Shown here: positions 55,820 to 64,000 of the stretch, piece by piece
How the letters are laid out: each line of letters begins with the position of its first letter
Position numbering within the stretch: position 1 is the stretch's first letter
Source of the DNA: Pseudomonas sp. NFIX28
GTDB taxonomy: Bacteria; Pseudomonadota; Gammaproteobacteria; Pseudomonadales; Pseudomonadaceae
Reading direction: 5' to 3'
Length of the DNA stretch: 64,000 nucleotides
Assembly: GCF_900107395.1 (NCBI RefSeq)
Contig: NZ_FNPW01000010.1
Coordinates: 186,001-250,000, forward strand
Program-made: the position numbers and the translations under genes
Notes under the pieces: generated by a model
Database searches by the model: none
Told to the model about the DNA's origin: nothing
Seen by the model: only the letters and a program-made list of their open reading frames with translations

Positions 55820-56539
55820 ATGAGATTGTCCCGCTTCTTTATCGACGCCCCCTTGAGCCTCGGCGAGCACGAGCTGCCGGAAGCCCAGGCCCACTACATC
55901 GGGCGCGTCCTGCGCATGGCCGAGGGCGATGCGTTGCAGCTGTTCGACGGTTCGGGCAACGAATTTCGCGGCACGCTGCTGGAAGTCGGTAAGAAGCGCG
56001 TAGTGGTCCGGCTCGATGAAAGCTTCGCCGGGCAGGTCGAGTCGCCGCTGCAGATCCATCTCGGCCAGGGCCTGTCCCGGGGCGAGCGCATGGACTGGGC
56101 GATTCAGAAGGCCACCGAGCTTGGGGTGAATGAAATCACCCCGATCTTCAGCGAGCGCTGCGAGGTGCGGCTCAAGGACGAGCGCGCCGACAAGCGCCTG
56201 GCCCACTGGCGCCAGGTGGCCATCAGCGCCTGCGAACAATGCGGCCGCTCGCGGGTGCCGGTGATTCATCCGCCGGTGCTGCTGGCCGACTGGACCAAGC
56301 AGACCCAGGCCGACCTCAAGCTGGTCCTGCACCCGGTGGCCGAGCCGCTGGAGAGCCACGCCAAGCCCGCGGCCCTGGCGTTCCTGATCGGCCCGGAGGG
56401 CGGTTTGTCCGATGCCGAAGTGACCCAGGCCCACGCCGCAGGTTTCCTGCCAGCCCGCCTCGGGCCGCGGGTGCTGCGCACCGAAACCGCGCCCGTGGTA
56501 GCGCTGGCGATAGCCCAGCAACTCTGGGGCGACTTCTAA
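55820..56539 (+). CDS. rsmE: 16S rRNA (uracil1498-N3)-methyltransferase
   Basis: A 239-residue SPOUT methyltransferase modifying U1498 of 16S rRNA with SAM. N-terminal PUA-like part MRLSRFFIDAPLSLGEHELP, then the knot motif FLIGPEGGLSDAEV and LGPRVLRTETAPVVAL. ATG 55820; the frame from 55748 runs through a REP and is not conserved. Ribosome-binding site CAGAG. Confidence 0.95.
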   Translation: MRLSRFFIDAPLSLGEHELPEAQAHYIGRVLRMAEGDALQLFDGSGNEFRGTLLEVGKKRVVVRLDESFAGQVESPLQIHLGQGLSRGERMDWAIQKATELGVNEITPIFSERCEVRLKDERADKRLAHWRQVAISACEQCGRSRVPVIHPPVLLADWTKQTQADLKLVLHPVAEPLESHAKPAALAFLIGPEGGLSDAEVTQAHAAGFLPARLGPRVLRTETAPVVALAIAQQLWGDF

Positions 56540-56546
56540 CCCCGCC

Positions 56547-56628
56547 GTAGGAGCGAGGCTTGCCCGCGAAAGCGCCTCGCCCGACACACCGCGCTGCCCG
56601 CCTTCGCCGGCAAGCCTGGCTCCTACAA
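56547..56628. repeat. REP doublet between rsmE and the binding-protein gene
   Basis: Forward copy CGTAGGAGCGAGGCTTGCCC at about 56546-56565, inverse copy GGCAAGCCTGGCTCCTACAA ending at about 56628, filling the convergent gap. Confidence 0.88.
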
Positions 56629-56649
56629 AAAGCCCAAACCGCCGTGGGG

Positions 56650-57552
56650 TTATTCCACTGGGTCGCTCACTGGTTTGGCGATGATGGCTTTCAACTCGCT
56701 GGTCATCGGAAATTCCAGGTTCAGGCCCTTGGGCGGGATTGGCTGTTCGAACCAGCGCTGGTAGATGCCGTTGATTTCCCCTGAGCGGTACAGGTCCGCC
56801 AGGGTGGCGTTGACCAGCTTCAGGAACTGCGGATCGTCCTTGCGCACCATGCAGCTGTAGATCTCCCGCGACTGCTCCTCGCCGACCACCACCCAATTGT
56901 GCGGATCGCGGGCCTTGGCCCGTTCGCCGTAGAGCAGCGCGTCGTCCATGTAGAACGCCGCGGCGCGGCCGGATTGCAGCATCTGGAAGGCTTCGCCGTG
57001 GTCCTTGGCGCTGATCACGAACATGTCGATCTTGTGCTCGACGTTGTAACTCTTGAGGAAACGCTCGTTGGTGGTGCCAGCGGTGGTCACCACATTCTTG
57101 CCGCGCAGGTCGGCGAAGCGCTGGATGCCGCTGTTCTTGGCCGTCAGCAACTGGCCTTTGACGTAGATGAAGCCGTAGGAAAACGCCACCTGCTTCTGCC
57201 GTTCCGCAGTGACCCCGGTGGAGCCGCATTCCAGGTCCACGGTGCCGTTCTGCACCAGCGGGATGCGGGTCTGCGAGGTCACCAGGTTGTACTTCACCGC
57301 CAGTTGCGGCAGCGCCAGCTTGCTGCGGATGCGCTCGACGATCTTGCTCGCCAGGTCCACCGAATAGCCCATGGGTTTGCCGCTGTTGTCACCCACGTAG
57401 GAAAACGGCACCGACGCATCGCGATAGCCCAGGGTAATGCTGCCGGAATTGGCGATCTTGCCCAGGGTGCCGGTCAGCGGCGCCTCGCTGGCGTACAGCG
57501 GGGAGCCGAGCAACAGGCCGAGGGTGCAGCCGAGCAACGTGATTTTTTGCAT
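56650..57552 (-). CDS. Amino-acid binding protein, glutamate/aspartate GltI-like
   Basis: A 300-residue periplasmic protein: signal ending SPLYA, then a type II binding fold with ITLGYRDASVPFSYVGDNSG and DLECGSTGVTAERQKQVAF, both typical of GltI/AatJ-like binding proteins. Third gene after the D-amino acid dehydrogenase and RidA (27 bp after ridA). No permease follows, so it must borrow one or act as a sensor. Confidence 0.88.
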   Translation of the reverse strand: MQKITLLGCTLGLLLGSPLYASEAPLTGTLGKIANSGSITLGYRDASVPFSYVGDNSGKPMGYSVDLASKIVERIRSKLALPQLAVKYNLVTSQTRIPLVQNGTVDLECGSTGVTAERQKQVAFSYGFIYVKGQLLTAKNSGIQRFADLRGKNVVTTAGTTNERFLKSYNVEHKIDMFVISAKDHGEAFQMLQSGRAAAFYMDDALLYGERAKARDPHNWVVVGEEQSREIYSCMVRKDDPQFLKLVNATLADLYRSGEINGIYQRWFEQPIPPKGLNLEFPMTSELKAIIAKPVSDPVE

Positions 57553-57579
57553 TGTTATTCTCCGTTGTGGGTGAAGGCG

Positions 57580-57930
57580 TTAGCGGCGAACCGCGATGAC
57601 AGTGATTTCCACCAGGACTTCCGGGCGCGCCAGTTCGGCCTGCACCGTGGTGCGGCTCGGCGCCTGGCCGGGCGACAGCCAGGCCGACCAGGCCTCGTTC
57701 ATCGCGGCGAAGTCCTGCTGGATGTTTTTCAGGTAGATGGTCGCACTGAGCAAATGATCCTTGTCGCTGCCAGCCTCGGCCAGCAAGGCGTCGATCTTCG
57801 CCAGTACTTCGCGGGTCTGGCCGCCGGCGTCGGTGGCCGCGCCCGGCACCTGGCCAGAGAGGAACAGCAGATCGGCAAAGCTCACGACAGCGCTGAGGCG
57901 GTCATTGCTGTGCAGGCGCTGGAGGGTCAT
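57580..57930 (-). CDS. RidA family enamine/imine deaminase
   Basis: A 116-residue Rid protein that hydrolyses reactive 2-iminoacids. The active-site arginine appears in PSRTTVQAELARPEVLVEI, and SGQVPG is the family loop. Located between the dehydrogenase, whose reaction gives an imino acid, and the binding protein, with 27-bp gaps on each side. Preventive deamination of the dehydrogenase product is the obvious role. Confidence 0.9.
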   Translation of the reverse strand: MTLQRLHSNDRLSAVVSFADLLFLSGQVPGAATDAGGQTREVLAKIDALLAEAGSDKDHLLSATIYLKNIQQDFAAMNEAWSAWLSPGQAPSRTTVQAELARPEVLVEITVIAVRR

Positions 57931-57957
57931 GGGGCAACTCCTTGTGTGCAGAGAAAA

Positions 57958-59199
57958 TCAGGCGGCATGGGGCGCGAGCCCCTGCATGTCGATGGAAGTA
58001 CGGCGCTGGCCGATCAGCTCGGCCAACAGGCGTCCGCTGCCACAGGCCAGGGTGAAACCCAGGGCGCCATGGCCGAGGTTGAGCCACAGGTTGCGGTAGC
58101 CCGTGGCGCCAATCAGCGGAACGCCGCTGGGGGTCGCCGGGCGCATGCCGGCCCATTCGATGGCGGCATCGTAGTCGCCGGCGTGGGCGAAGGTTTCCCG
58201 TGCCTGGCGCTGCATCAAGGCCAGGCGCTTGGGGTCCAGGGAGGGGTCGAAACCGACGATATCGACCATGGCCGCCACCCGCAGCTGCTGGCCGATCCGC
58301 GCGTAGACGATCTTGCGGTTGTAATCGGTGATGCTGATTTCCGGCGCCCGGTGCCCGGCGCCGATCGGCACGCTGAGGCTGTAGCCCTTGAGCGGATACA
58401 GCGGCAGCTTCAGCCCGGGCAACCCCAGCTCGCCACTGCGATGGCCGGCGGCGAGTATCAGTTGGTCCACCGCCAGCACTTCGTCGCCCAGCTCGATGGC
58501 CTGCACCTGGCCGCCCACCTGGCGAATGCCGGTGACCGGGCGCCCGGTCAGCAACTGGCAGCGGCCGGAAGCCTGCAACCGCGCCACCAGTTGCTGGCAG
58601 AACGCGTGACAGTCGGCCACCTCCTCGTCCGGGGTGAAAATGCCACCGACAAAGGGCGCGCCGCCCAGGGTCGGCTCCAGTTGCGCGCATTCGCCAGCGG
58701 ACAGCACCTGCTGCTGGCGAGGGTCGGCCAGGCCGTGGCGAGCGTGCTCGAAACTGGCGGTGTCGCGAAAGGTCACCAGCTTGCCGTTGCGCCGCCAGTC
58801 AAAACCCTCGAGCCGGTCCTCCTCGCGCCAGCTCTGCAAGGTGGCCTGGCTCAGCAGCGCCAGGCGCAGCAGATGGGCGCCGTTGCGCCGGTTGACCGAG
58901 CCGCGGCAGGCCGCCAGGAACCCGGCCATCCAGCGCCACTGCGCCGGGTCCAGGCGCGGGCGCAGCTTCAACGGCGAATCCCCACGCAGCATCCAGCCCA
59001 GCGCCTGCCAGGGCACGCCGGCATCGGCCAGCGGCGCCACGTAGCGGTACGACAGCTGGCCGCCGTTGGCGAAGCTGGTCTGGCTGGCGAAGGCCTCGCG
59101 CGCCTCCACCAGGCACACGTCGAACCCCTCGCGAACCAGGGCGTAGGCGCTGGCCAGGCCAATGACCCCGCCGCCGATGATGCAAACCCGCTGTGCCAT
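57958..59199 (-). CDS. D-amino acid dehydrogenase (DadA-like, FAD)
   Basis: A 413-residue flavoprotein with FAD motif VCIIGGGVIGLASAYALVRE and the DadA-type segment FASQTSFANGGQLSYRYVAPL. It oxidises D-amino acids to 2-oxo acids and ammonia, passing electrons to the respiratory chain. First gene of the three-gene operon with RidA and a binding protein. It is a paralog of the housekeeping dadA, which lies with dadX elsewhere. Divergent from a LysR regulator. Confidence 0.88.
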   Translation of the reverse strand: MAQRVCIIGGGVIGLASAYALVREGFDVCLVEAREAFASQTSFANGGQLSYRYVAPLADAGVPWQALGWMLRGDSPLKLRPRLDPAQWRWMAGFLAACRGSVNRRNGAHLLRLALLSQATLQSWREEDRLEGFDWRRNGKLVTFRDTASFEHARHGLADPRQQQVLSAGECAQLEPTLGGAPFVGGIFTPDEEVADCHAFCQQLVARLQASGRCQLLTGRPVTGIRQVGGQVQAIELGDEVLAVDQLILAAGHRSGELGLPGLKLPLYPLKGYSLSVPIGAGHRAPEISITDYNRKIVYARIGQQLRVAAMVDIVGFDPSLDPKRLALMQRQARETFAHAGDYDAAIEWAGMRPATPSGVPLIGATGYRNLWLNLGHGALGFTLACGSGRLLAELIGQRRTSIDMQGLAPHAA

Positions 59200-59280
59200 G
59201 TCAGTCCTCGCAGCCTTGTTGAGCGGGCTTCAGGTTAGGACCAGGTGACAGCCCCGGGACAATGAATAAAGATGGACCAC

Positions 59281-59299
59281 CCATAAACAAAGGTTATGG
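59281..59299. promoter_or_regulatory. LysR-type operator before the LysR gene
   Basis: CCATAA (59281-59286), seven bases, TTATGG (59294-59299). It contains T-N11-A (T59284, A59296). Located in the 107-bp gap between the divergent dadA-like and LysR genes and overlapping the LysR ribosome-binding region, so autorepression with activation of the dadA-like operon is the expected arrangement. Confidence 0.65.
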
Positions 59300-59306
59300 A
59301 CTCATC

Positions 59307-60221
59307 ATGCGACTGCGTCATATCGAGATTTTCCAGGCCATCCGCCAGACCGGTTCGATCAGCGGCGCGGCGCAACTGCTGCACGTCTCCCAGCCGGCGG
59401 TGACCAAGGTCTTGCAGCACGCCGAACAGCAGCTGGGCTTCCCGCTGTTCCTGCGGGTCAAGGGCAAGTTGCAGGCCACCCCGGAAGCCCTGGAGCTGGA
59501 GCGCGAGGTCGACAAGGTCAGCGAAAGCCTGCAAGGGGTGCGGCGCCTGGCCCAGAGCCTGCGCCGCGCGCCGGGCCACAGCCTGCGGATCGGCGCCACA
59601 CCAGCGCTGGCCCTGTCGTTGTTGCCGCCGGCGATCAACCAGTGGACCCGGCGCTACCCGGATATCGTCTGCGAGCTGTCCAGCGCCCACAGCCGCGAGC
59701 TGGTGCAGAACCTGCTGATGCGCGAGATCGATGTGGCCCTGACCCTGCAACGCCCGGATCATCCGGGGCTGACCGCCCAGGCCCTGGCCAGCGGGGTGCT
59801 GGTGGCGCTGGCGCCGCTGGATTACTGGCCCCAGGCCACCCGGGGCACGCCACTGCCGTTGATGGAATTGGCGGGGGCGCCCTTGATCGGGCTGTCCAGC
59901 GCCGACCCGCTGGCGGCGAAACTCGACGGTTACCTGAAAGCCGTGGAACCGGCGCCGCGGGTCAGCATTGCCGTGCAGACGTATTCCCTGGCCCGGGCCA
60001 TGGTCGAATCCGGGGCCGGGCTGGCGGTGATCGACCCCTTCACCGCCCTCGGCGCCTCGCCCGCCAGCACCGCGATTCGCCCGCTGACCCCGGCGCTGCC
60101 GATCACCCTGTACGCCGTGACCCGCGCGGCGGAGGCACTGCCGCACACCCTGAGCAGCCTGCTGGAAATCTTCGGCGGCCGGGCGCAGGAGCAGCTGGAT
60201 CGGTTGATGACTGGGGTCTGA
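59307..60221 (+). CDS. LysR-family regulator of the D-amino acid operon
   Basis: A 304-residue LysR protein with N-terminal HTH MRLRHIEIFQAIRQTGSISG AAQLLHVSQPAVTKVL and a periplasmic-binding-like effector domain. ATG 59307 has AAAGG upstream; the frame starts at 59262 but MRLRHIE is the family start. Divergent from the dadA-ridA-binding protein operon, its likely target. Confidence 0.88.
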   Translation: MRLRHIEIFQAIRQTGSISGAAQLLHVSQPAVTKVLQHAEQQLGFPLFLRVKGKLQATPEALELEREVDKVSESLQGVRRLAQSLRRAPGHSLRIGATPALALSLLPPAINQWTRRYPDIVCELSSAHSRELVQNLLMREIDVALTLQRPDHPGLTAQALASGVLVALAPLDYWPQATRGTPLPLMELAGAPLIGLSSADPLAAKLDGYLKAVEPAPRVSIAVQTYSLARAMVESGAGLAVIDPFTALGASPASTAIRPLTPALPITLYAVTRAAEALPHTLSSLLEIFGGRAQEQLDRLMTGV

Positions 60222-60231
60222 GGCGGCCCGT

Positions 60232-60300
60232 TTCGCGAGCAAGCATCGCTCCTACAGCGGATCGCGGTGTTTTCTGTAGGAGCGAAGCTTGCTCGCGATG
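60232..60300. repeat. REP doublet after the LysR gene
   Basis: Inverse copy TCGCGAGCAAGCATCGCTCC followed by forward copy TGTAGGAGCGAAGCTTGCTC ending 60300. Confidence 0.88.
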
Positions 60301-60320
60301 AACGATAACGCGGTCGCCGA

Positions 60321-60938
60321 TCAGAGCACGTAGAACAAGATCGCCACAAAGTGCAGCAGGCTGCCGGCAATCACGAACAGGTGCCAGATCCCGTGGGCAT
60401 GGCGCAAACGGCTGTCGAGGGCAAAGAAGATGATGCCGACGGTGTAGAACACCCCGCCCGTGGCCAGCCAGGCAAAGCCGGCGCTGCCCAGGGCCGCCAG
60501 CAGCGGCTTGACCGCCACCAGCACGATCCAGCCCATCACCGCGTAGATCACGATGGACAGAATGCGCGCCTCGGAGCGCGGCTTGATCTCTTGCAGGATG
60601 CCGATCAGCGCCAGCCCCCAGACGATCCCGAACAGCGTCCAGCCCCAGGGCCCGCGCAGGGTCACCAGGCAAAACGGCGTGTAGCTGCCGGCGATCAGCA
60701 GGTAGATGGAAAAGTGATCGACCTTCTGCATGATGCTTTTCGCCCGCCCGCGCACGCTGTGGTACACGGTCGAGGCGCTGTACAGCACCAGCAAGGTGAA
60801 GCCATAGATGGCGACGCTGACGATCTTCCATGGATCACCGTCGAAGCTGGCCATTACCACCAGCCAGATGGTCCCGACGAACGCCGCGATGGCTCCCACC
60901 AGATGCGTCCAGGCGTTGAGTCTTTCCCCGTGATACAT
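60321..60938 (-). CDS. Hemolysin III family membrane protein (YqfA-like)
   Basis: A 205-residue seven-helix protein of the HlyIII/PAQR family. MYHGERLNAWTHLVGAIAAF, the conserved TVYHS, DHFSIYLLIAGSYTPF and C-terminal HGIWHLFVIAGS carry the metal-binding Ser/Asp/His set. The strong GGGAGGTGAG eight bases before ATG 60938 fixes the start; the longer open frame to 61238 runs under mdcR. Despite the name, hemolysis is not established. Confidence 0.9.
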   Translation of the reverse strand: MYHGERLNAWTHLVGAIAAFVGTIWLVVMASFDGDPWKIVSVAIYGFTLLVLYSASTVYHSVRGRAKSIMQKVDHFSIYLLIAGSYTPFCLVTLRGPWGWTLFGIVWGLALIGILQEIKPRSEARILSIVIYAVMGWIVLVAVKPLLAALGSAGFAWLATGGVFYTVGIIFFALDSRLRHAHGIWHLFVIAGSLLHFVAILFYVL

Positions 60939-61113
60939 GTGCCACTCACCTCCCAAGGCGGAAATCTGCGCCAGGCTCAGGCCTGGAGCCTGAAAGTGCA
61001 ATGGTTCCGATGTTTGCACGTCCATGTTTGCGAATAACGTATGGACGAAAAAACCTTCAGCCAAGTCATGACTCGGCAGGCACAATCGAACCATTCGAAC
61101 AAGAGTGCGCACC

Positions 61114-62040
61114 ATGCTGATCGATGAAGAATTGACCCTGAAGAAGCTCGAAGTGTTTCTCGCTTTCATGCGCACCGGCAACCTGGCGCGCGCCGCCGCC
61201 GAGTTGCAGACCAGTAATGTCAGCGTGCACCGCGCCATTCACTCGCTGGAAAGCGCCCTGCGCTGCCCGCTGTTCAAGCATGAAGGGCGCAACCTGACCC
61301 CGCTGGAAAGCGCCTTCGTGCTCGAGGAACGGGCGCAGAAGCTGATCCAGGACGTGCTCGAAAGCGTGCGCCTGACCCGCGAGGCCGCCGGCTTCTCGGC
61401 GGAACGCTTCAAGCTCGGCTCCCTGTATTCATTGACGGTCAAGACCGTGCCGCAGCTGATCATGGGCCTGAAGCTGCGCCGCAGCGAACTGAACATCGAC
61501 CTGATCCTCGGCTCCAACATCGACCTGCTGTACAAGCTCAAGAACATGGAAGTGGACGCGATCCTGGTGTCGCTGGACGACAGCATCAGCGACCCGGACT
61601 GCGAGCAGATCCCGCTGTTTTCCGACGATATCTTCCTGGCCACGCCGGCCGACTCGCCGTTCGCCCGTCAGGCGGAAGTCGACCTCAGCGACGTGCGCGA
61701 CGCGACCTTCATCACCCTGACCCAAGGCTTCGCCACCCACCAGGACGGGGTGCGGGTGTTCAAGCAGGCGGGGTTCGAGCCGAAGGTGGCGATGCAGGTC
61801 AACGACATCTTCACCCTGCTGAGCATGGTCAGCTCGGGGGTGGGTTATGCCCTGCTGCCGGGCAGGATTGCCGCGGTGTACGAAAACCGCGTGAAGCTGA
61901 TTCCGCTGCAGGCGCGCTACCGGTTGCAGCAGCATATCGGCGTGGTGTTTCTCAAGGCCAAGGAACGCGATCCGAACCTGCTGGCGTTGCTGGCCGAATG
62001 CCGGATGTATGCCAACCGGCAGGACCAGCCCCTCCAATGA
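61114..62040 (+). CDS. mdcR: LysR-family malonate regulator
   Basis: A 308-residue LysR regulator. LTLKKLEVFLAFMRTGNLAR AAAELQTSNVSVHRAI is the MdcR HTH with the family's SNVSVHRAIHSLE signature. It ends seven bases from madM, convergent, at the distal end of the malonate decarboxylase cluster, its known position in pseudomonads. Should activate the mdc operon with malonate. Confidence 0.92.
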   Translation: MLIDEELTLKKLEVFLAFMRTGNLARAAAELQTSNVSVHRAIHSLESALRCPLFKHEGRNLTPLESAFVLEERAQKLIQDVLESVRLTREAAGFSAERFKLGSLYSLTVKTVPQLIMGLKLRRSELNIDLILGSNIDLLYKLKNMEVDAILVSLDDSISDPDCEQIPLFSDDIFLATPADSPFARQAEVDLSDVRDATFITLTQGFATHQDGVRVFKQAGFEPKVAMQVNDIFTLLSMVSSGVGYALLPGRIAAVYENRVKLIPLQARYRLQQHIGVVFLKAKERDPNLLALLAECRMYANRQDQPLQ

Positions 62041-62047
62041 AAGCCCT

Positions 62048-62812
62048 TCAGCCCAACAAGCCGCGCATCAGCAGGAACAGCAGCGACGGCCCCATCAGGC
62101 AGCCCAGGGCCGTGTAGAAAGCTGCCGTCAGGCAGCCGTAGGGCACCAGTTTGGGATCGGTGGCCGCCAGCCCGCCGGCCACTCCGCTGGAGGTGCCCAT
62201 CAGGCCGCCAAAGATCACCGCGCTGCGCGGCGTGTTGAGGCCGATCAGCGGCGCCACGAACGGGGTCATGACCATCACCAGGATCGCCTTGATCAGCCCC
62301 GCGGCAATCGACAGCGCCATGACTTCGGAACTGGCGCCGATGGCCGCCCCGGTCACCGGGCCGACGATATAGGTCACCGCCCCCGCGCCAATGGTGGTCA
62401 GGCTGACCGCATCGGTATAACCGAAGGCCATGGCCACGCCGACCCCGGCCACGAACGACGAGCCGACCCCGACGAACAGCGCCAGCACGCCGACGAAACC
62501 GGCGCGCTTGAGCTCCTCGATACTGACCCCGAACGCCGTGGCGACAATTGCGAAATCCCGCAGCATCGCCCCGCCCAACAGGCCGATCCCCGACAGCAGC
62601 GGGATGTCCACCACGCCCTTCTGCCCGCCGGTAAAGGCCCCGCCGACATAGGACAGCACCAGCCCCAGCAGAATGGCGATGGCCGAGCCGTGCAGCCGGC
62701 CCTTGGTAAAGGTGTTGGAGATCCAGTAGGAAACCCACATGGTGATGCCGATCACCGCGAAACCACTGATCAGCCCGTAGCCGGTGACGACCTTCATCAT
62801 CGATTCGTACAT
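62048..62812 (-). CDS. madM: Malonate transporter subunit MadM
   Basis: A 254-residue inner-membrane protein with about nine hydrophobic segments. Works with MadL as a Na+- or H+-coupled malonate importer. ATG 62812 follows GGGGTGAG; a GTG at 62821 overlaps the madL stop and is an alternative. Either way madL and madM are tightly coupled. Last gene of the mdc operon. Confidence 0.92.
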   Translation of the reverse strand: MYESMMKVVTGYGLISGFAVIGITMWVSYWISNTFTKGRLHGSAIAILLGLVLSYVGGAFTGGQKGVVDIPLLSGIGLLGGAMLRDFAIVATAFGVSIEELKRAGFVGVLALFVGVGSSFVAGVGVAMAFGYTDAVSLTTIGAGAVTYIVGPVTGAAIGASSEVMALSIAAGLIKAILVMVMTPFVAPLIGLNTPRSAVIFGGLMGTSSGVAGGLAATDPKLVPYGCLTAAFYTALGCLMGPSLLFLLMRGLLG

Positions 62813-62817
62813 GGCGC

Positions 62818-63210
62818 TCACCCCACGCTTTTCTGAGGGGCGGCCACTTCGGGCGCCTTGTTGCCGATGCGCACCAGCACCGGCACCAGGGCAAAGGCGA
62901 TCACGACCGCCAGGGTCCCGGCGAGAATCGCCATCGGCCCGCCCTTGAGCGCGCCATACACGTTCTGCTGGGCGGCCATGGCGACCACGATAGGGATATA
63001 CACCGCGCCCCAGAATTCCACGCCCTGCTCGGATTTACCCGCGAACAGGCCGCGCTTGTTCAGGTAGCTGCCCAGGCCAATCAACAGCAGCATGGCTATG
63101 CCCACCCCGCCGACATTGGCCGGCACGCCAATCAGTTTGCCCAGCAGCTCACCGATGAAAATACCCGCCAGGGTACAAAAGGCCAGAAAGGCCACACCGT
63201 AGATAATCAT
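62818..63210 (-). CDS. madL: Malonate transporter subunit MadL
   Basis: A 130-residue membrane protein with four hydrophobic segments (MIIYGVAFLAFCTLAGIFIG at the start), the small partner of MadM. ATG 63210 follows GAGGAC by seven bases. Lies 66 bp after mdcH and just before madM. Confidence 0.92.
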   Translation of the reverse strand: MIIYGVAFLAFCTLAGIFIGELLGKLIGVPANVGGVGIAMLLLIGLGSYLNKRGLFAGKSEQGVEFWGAVYIPIVVAMAAQQNVYGALKGGPMAILAGTLAVVIAFALVPVLVRIGNKAPEVAAPQKSVG

Positions 63211-63276
63211 TGTTGTAGTCCTCAAAGTGCATCGTCGAAGTTGTTGTTCTTGTGCTTCGCCAGCTTGAGTCGGTGT

Positions 63277-64000
63277 CTAGGGTTGGCGGCGTCCCTCCTC
63301 GCGCAGCAGCGCTTGCAGGGTGTCGAGCCGCGCGCCGTCGCAGGCAATCACGGTGCCTTGCTCGAACACCCGGCGCGCCAGAGCGGTCAACACCGCGCCC
63401 GGCGGCAGTTCGATCTGCAGCCGCACGCCGCGCTCGTAGGCGCTTTGCACGGTGCCGCGCCAATCCACCACCCGGCACATGTTGAACGCCAGGTCGTCGC
63501 GCAACTGCTCCGGCGTACGCAGCGGTCGCGCGCGGCTGCCGCTCAGGTAACCCAGGCGCGGCGGTTGCAACGTCACCCTGGCGAACGCCTCTGCCAGGGC
63601 CTGGGCCGGTTGCTCCAGCAGCGGGCAATGGGACGGCACGCTGACCGCCAGGCGCTTGGCCACGCCGACCCCACAGCCGCGGGCCAGCTCGGCGACCTGG
63701 GCCATGGCGGCATCGCTGCCGGCAATCACCACCTGGCTGTCGGCGTTGATATTGGCCAGGTACACCGGGTTGTCCGGGCTGTGCACCTGGGCCAGCAAGG
63801 CTTCCACCGTCGCCAGTTGCAGGCCGACGATCGCGGTCATGCCATACCCCTGGGGATAGGCCTGTTGCATCAATTCGCCGCGCAGGCTGACCAGGCGCAG
63901 CGCATCGCCGAAATCCAGGGCGCCGGCCACCACCGCGGCGGGGTAGGCGCCGATCGACAAGCCCGCCACGTAATCCGCGCCCGGCGCGTTCTCCAGCAGC
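63277..64000 (-). CDS. mdcH: Malonate decarboxylase subunit epsilon (malonyl-CoA:ACP transacylase), C-terminal part
   Basis: An open frame running off the window end, covering about 240 residues. The transacylase nucleophile motif GLSIGAYPAAVVAGAL lies near the truncated end, with the later NINADSQVVIAG and VSVPSHCPLLEQPA (catalytic His) also typical of FabD-like proteins. MdcH charges the MdcC acyl carrier subunit with malonyl. Upstream mdc genes lie outside. Confidence 0.93.
   Translation of the reverse strand, partial: LLENAPGADYVAGLSIGAYPAAVVAGALDFGDALRLVSLRGELMQQAYPQGYGMTAIVGLQLATVEALLAQVHSPDNPVYLANINADSQVVIAGSDAAMAQVAELARGCGVGVAKRLAVSVPSHCPLLEQPAQALAEAFARVTLQPPRLGYLSGSRARPLRTPEQLRDDLAFNMCRVVDWRGTVQSAYERGVRLQIELPPGAVLTALARRVFEQGTVIACDGARLDTLQALLREEGRRQP

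Noticed and set aside
56899..59238. 779-residue frame opposite the dadA-ridA-binding protein operon
   Set aside because: Shadow of three recognisable genes; composition is that of antisense high-GC sequence.
60939..61238. N-terminal extension of the hemolysin III gene
   Set aside because: The open frame reaches 61238 under mdcR, but GGGAGGTGAG immediately before the ATG at 60938 and the usual family start MYHGERL favour the short form.

Overview
This window is chromosomal DNA from a fluorescent-group Pseudomonas (P. fluorescens complex, close to P. protegens or P. chlororaphis). The reasons are the high GC content, the gene order, and dozens of Pseudomonas REP repeats of the types GTAGGAGCGAGGCTTGCCCGCGA and TGTAGCCGCTGCCGCAGGC. 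As recalled from P. aeruginosa, the order sdaB-cbcXWV-betT-betIBA, the order metK-ArsR/methyltransferase-tkt-epd-pgk-fba, and the block ahcY-metF-rhlE are all conserved there. Almost everything is core metabolism. I see no prophage, integrase, transposase, CRISPR array, tRNA or rRNA.

Layout. 1-10.5 kb: choline and betaine block with partial serine dehydratase (sdaB), the CbcXWV ABC importer, the BetT symporter, the BetI repressor and the BetB/BetA oxidation enzymes. 10.8-15.3 kb: a second TldD/TldE protease pair followed by an efflux MFS protein. 15.4-21.2 kb: DbpA helicase, a BaiN-like flavoprotein, a four-copy tandem REPIN array and a YccS-type membrane protein. 21.3-27.9 kb: small accessory genes (an orphan solute-binding protein, ElaA acetyltransferase, a winged-helix protein, a YgjP-like peptidase, a REC-PAS-GGDEF-EAL protein, a PL7 alginate lyase and a possible glycosyltransferase). 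28-37 kb: the central carbon block tkt-epd-pgk-two small lipoproteins-fba, facing the ArsR/methyltransferase-metK operon. 37-45.8 kb: LigB, a DUF1090 protein, a cytochrome c lipoprotein, MltA, MAPEG, EamA and MFS transporters, a Na+/H+ antiporter and a thioesterase. 45.8-52.7 kb: SAH riboswitch-ahcY-metF, a GT-A-like protein, an orphan binding protein and an RhlE-type helicase with a long disordered tail. 52.8-60.2 kb: YceI/cytochrome b561, bioA, rsmE, and a D-amino acid dehydrogenase-RidA-binding protein operon with its LysR regulator. 60.3-64 kb: a hemolysin III-family protein and the end of the malonate decarboxylase cluster (mdcH partial, madL, madM, mdcR).

How the genes connect. Choline enters by BetT or CbcXWV and is oxidised by BetA and BetB to glycine betaine. 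Betaine is then demethylated (enzymes outside the window) towards glycine and serine, which SdaB deaminates to pyruvate. The methyl cycle is represented twice: MetK makes SAM, AhcY clears SAH and MetF supplies methyl-THF. Two different SAH or SAM sensors appear to control it: a perfect 14-2-14 palindrome in front of an ArsR-methyltransferase fusion that leads the metK operon, and an SAH riboswitch in front of ahcY.

I did not find a clearly new multi-gene system. The best leads are regulatory: three tandem 21-bp repeats upstream of cbcX, the ArsR-methyltransferase palindrome, repeated ACCGTTT/AAACGGT elements at the ahcY promoter, and a LysR-type operator overlapping the translation start region of its own gene. 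Leads outside regulation are the 173-bp tandem REPIN array, the paralogous TldD/TldE pair, the EAL domain with a substituted metal-ligand position, and LigB with an export signal.
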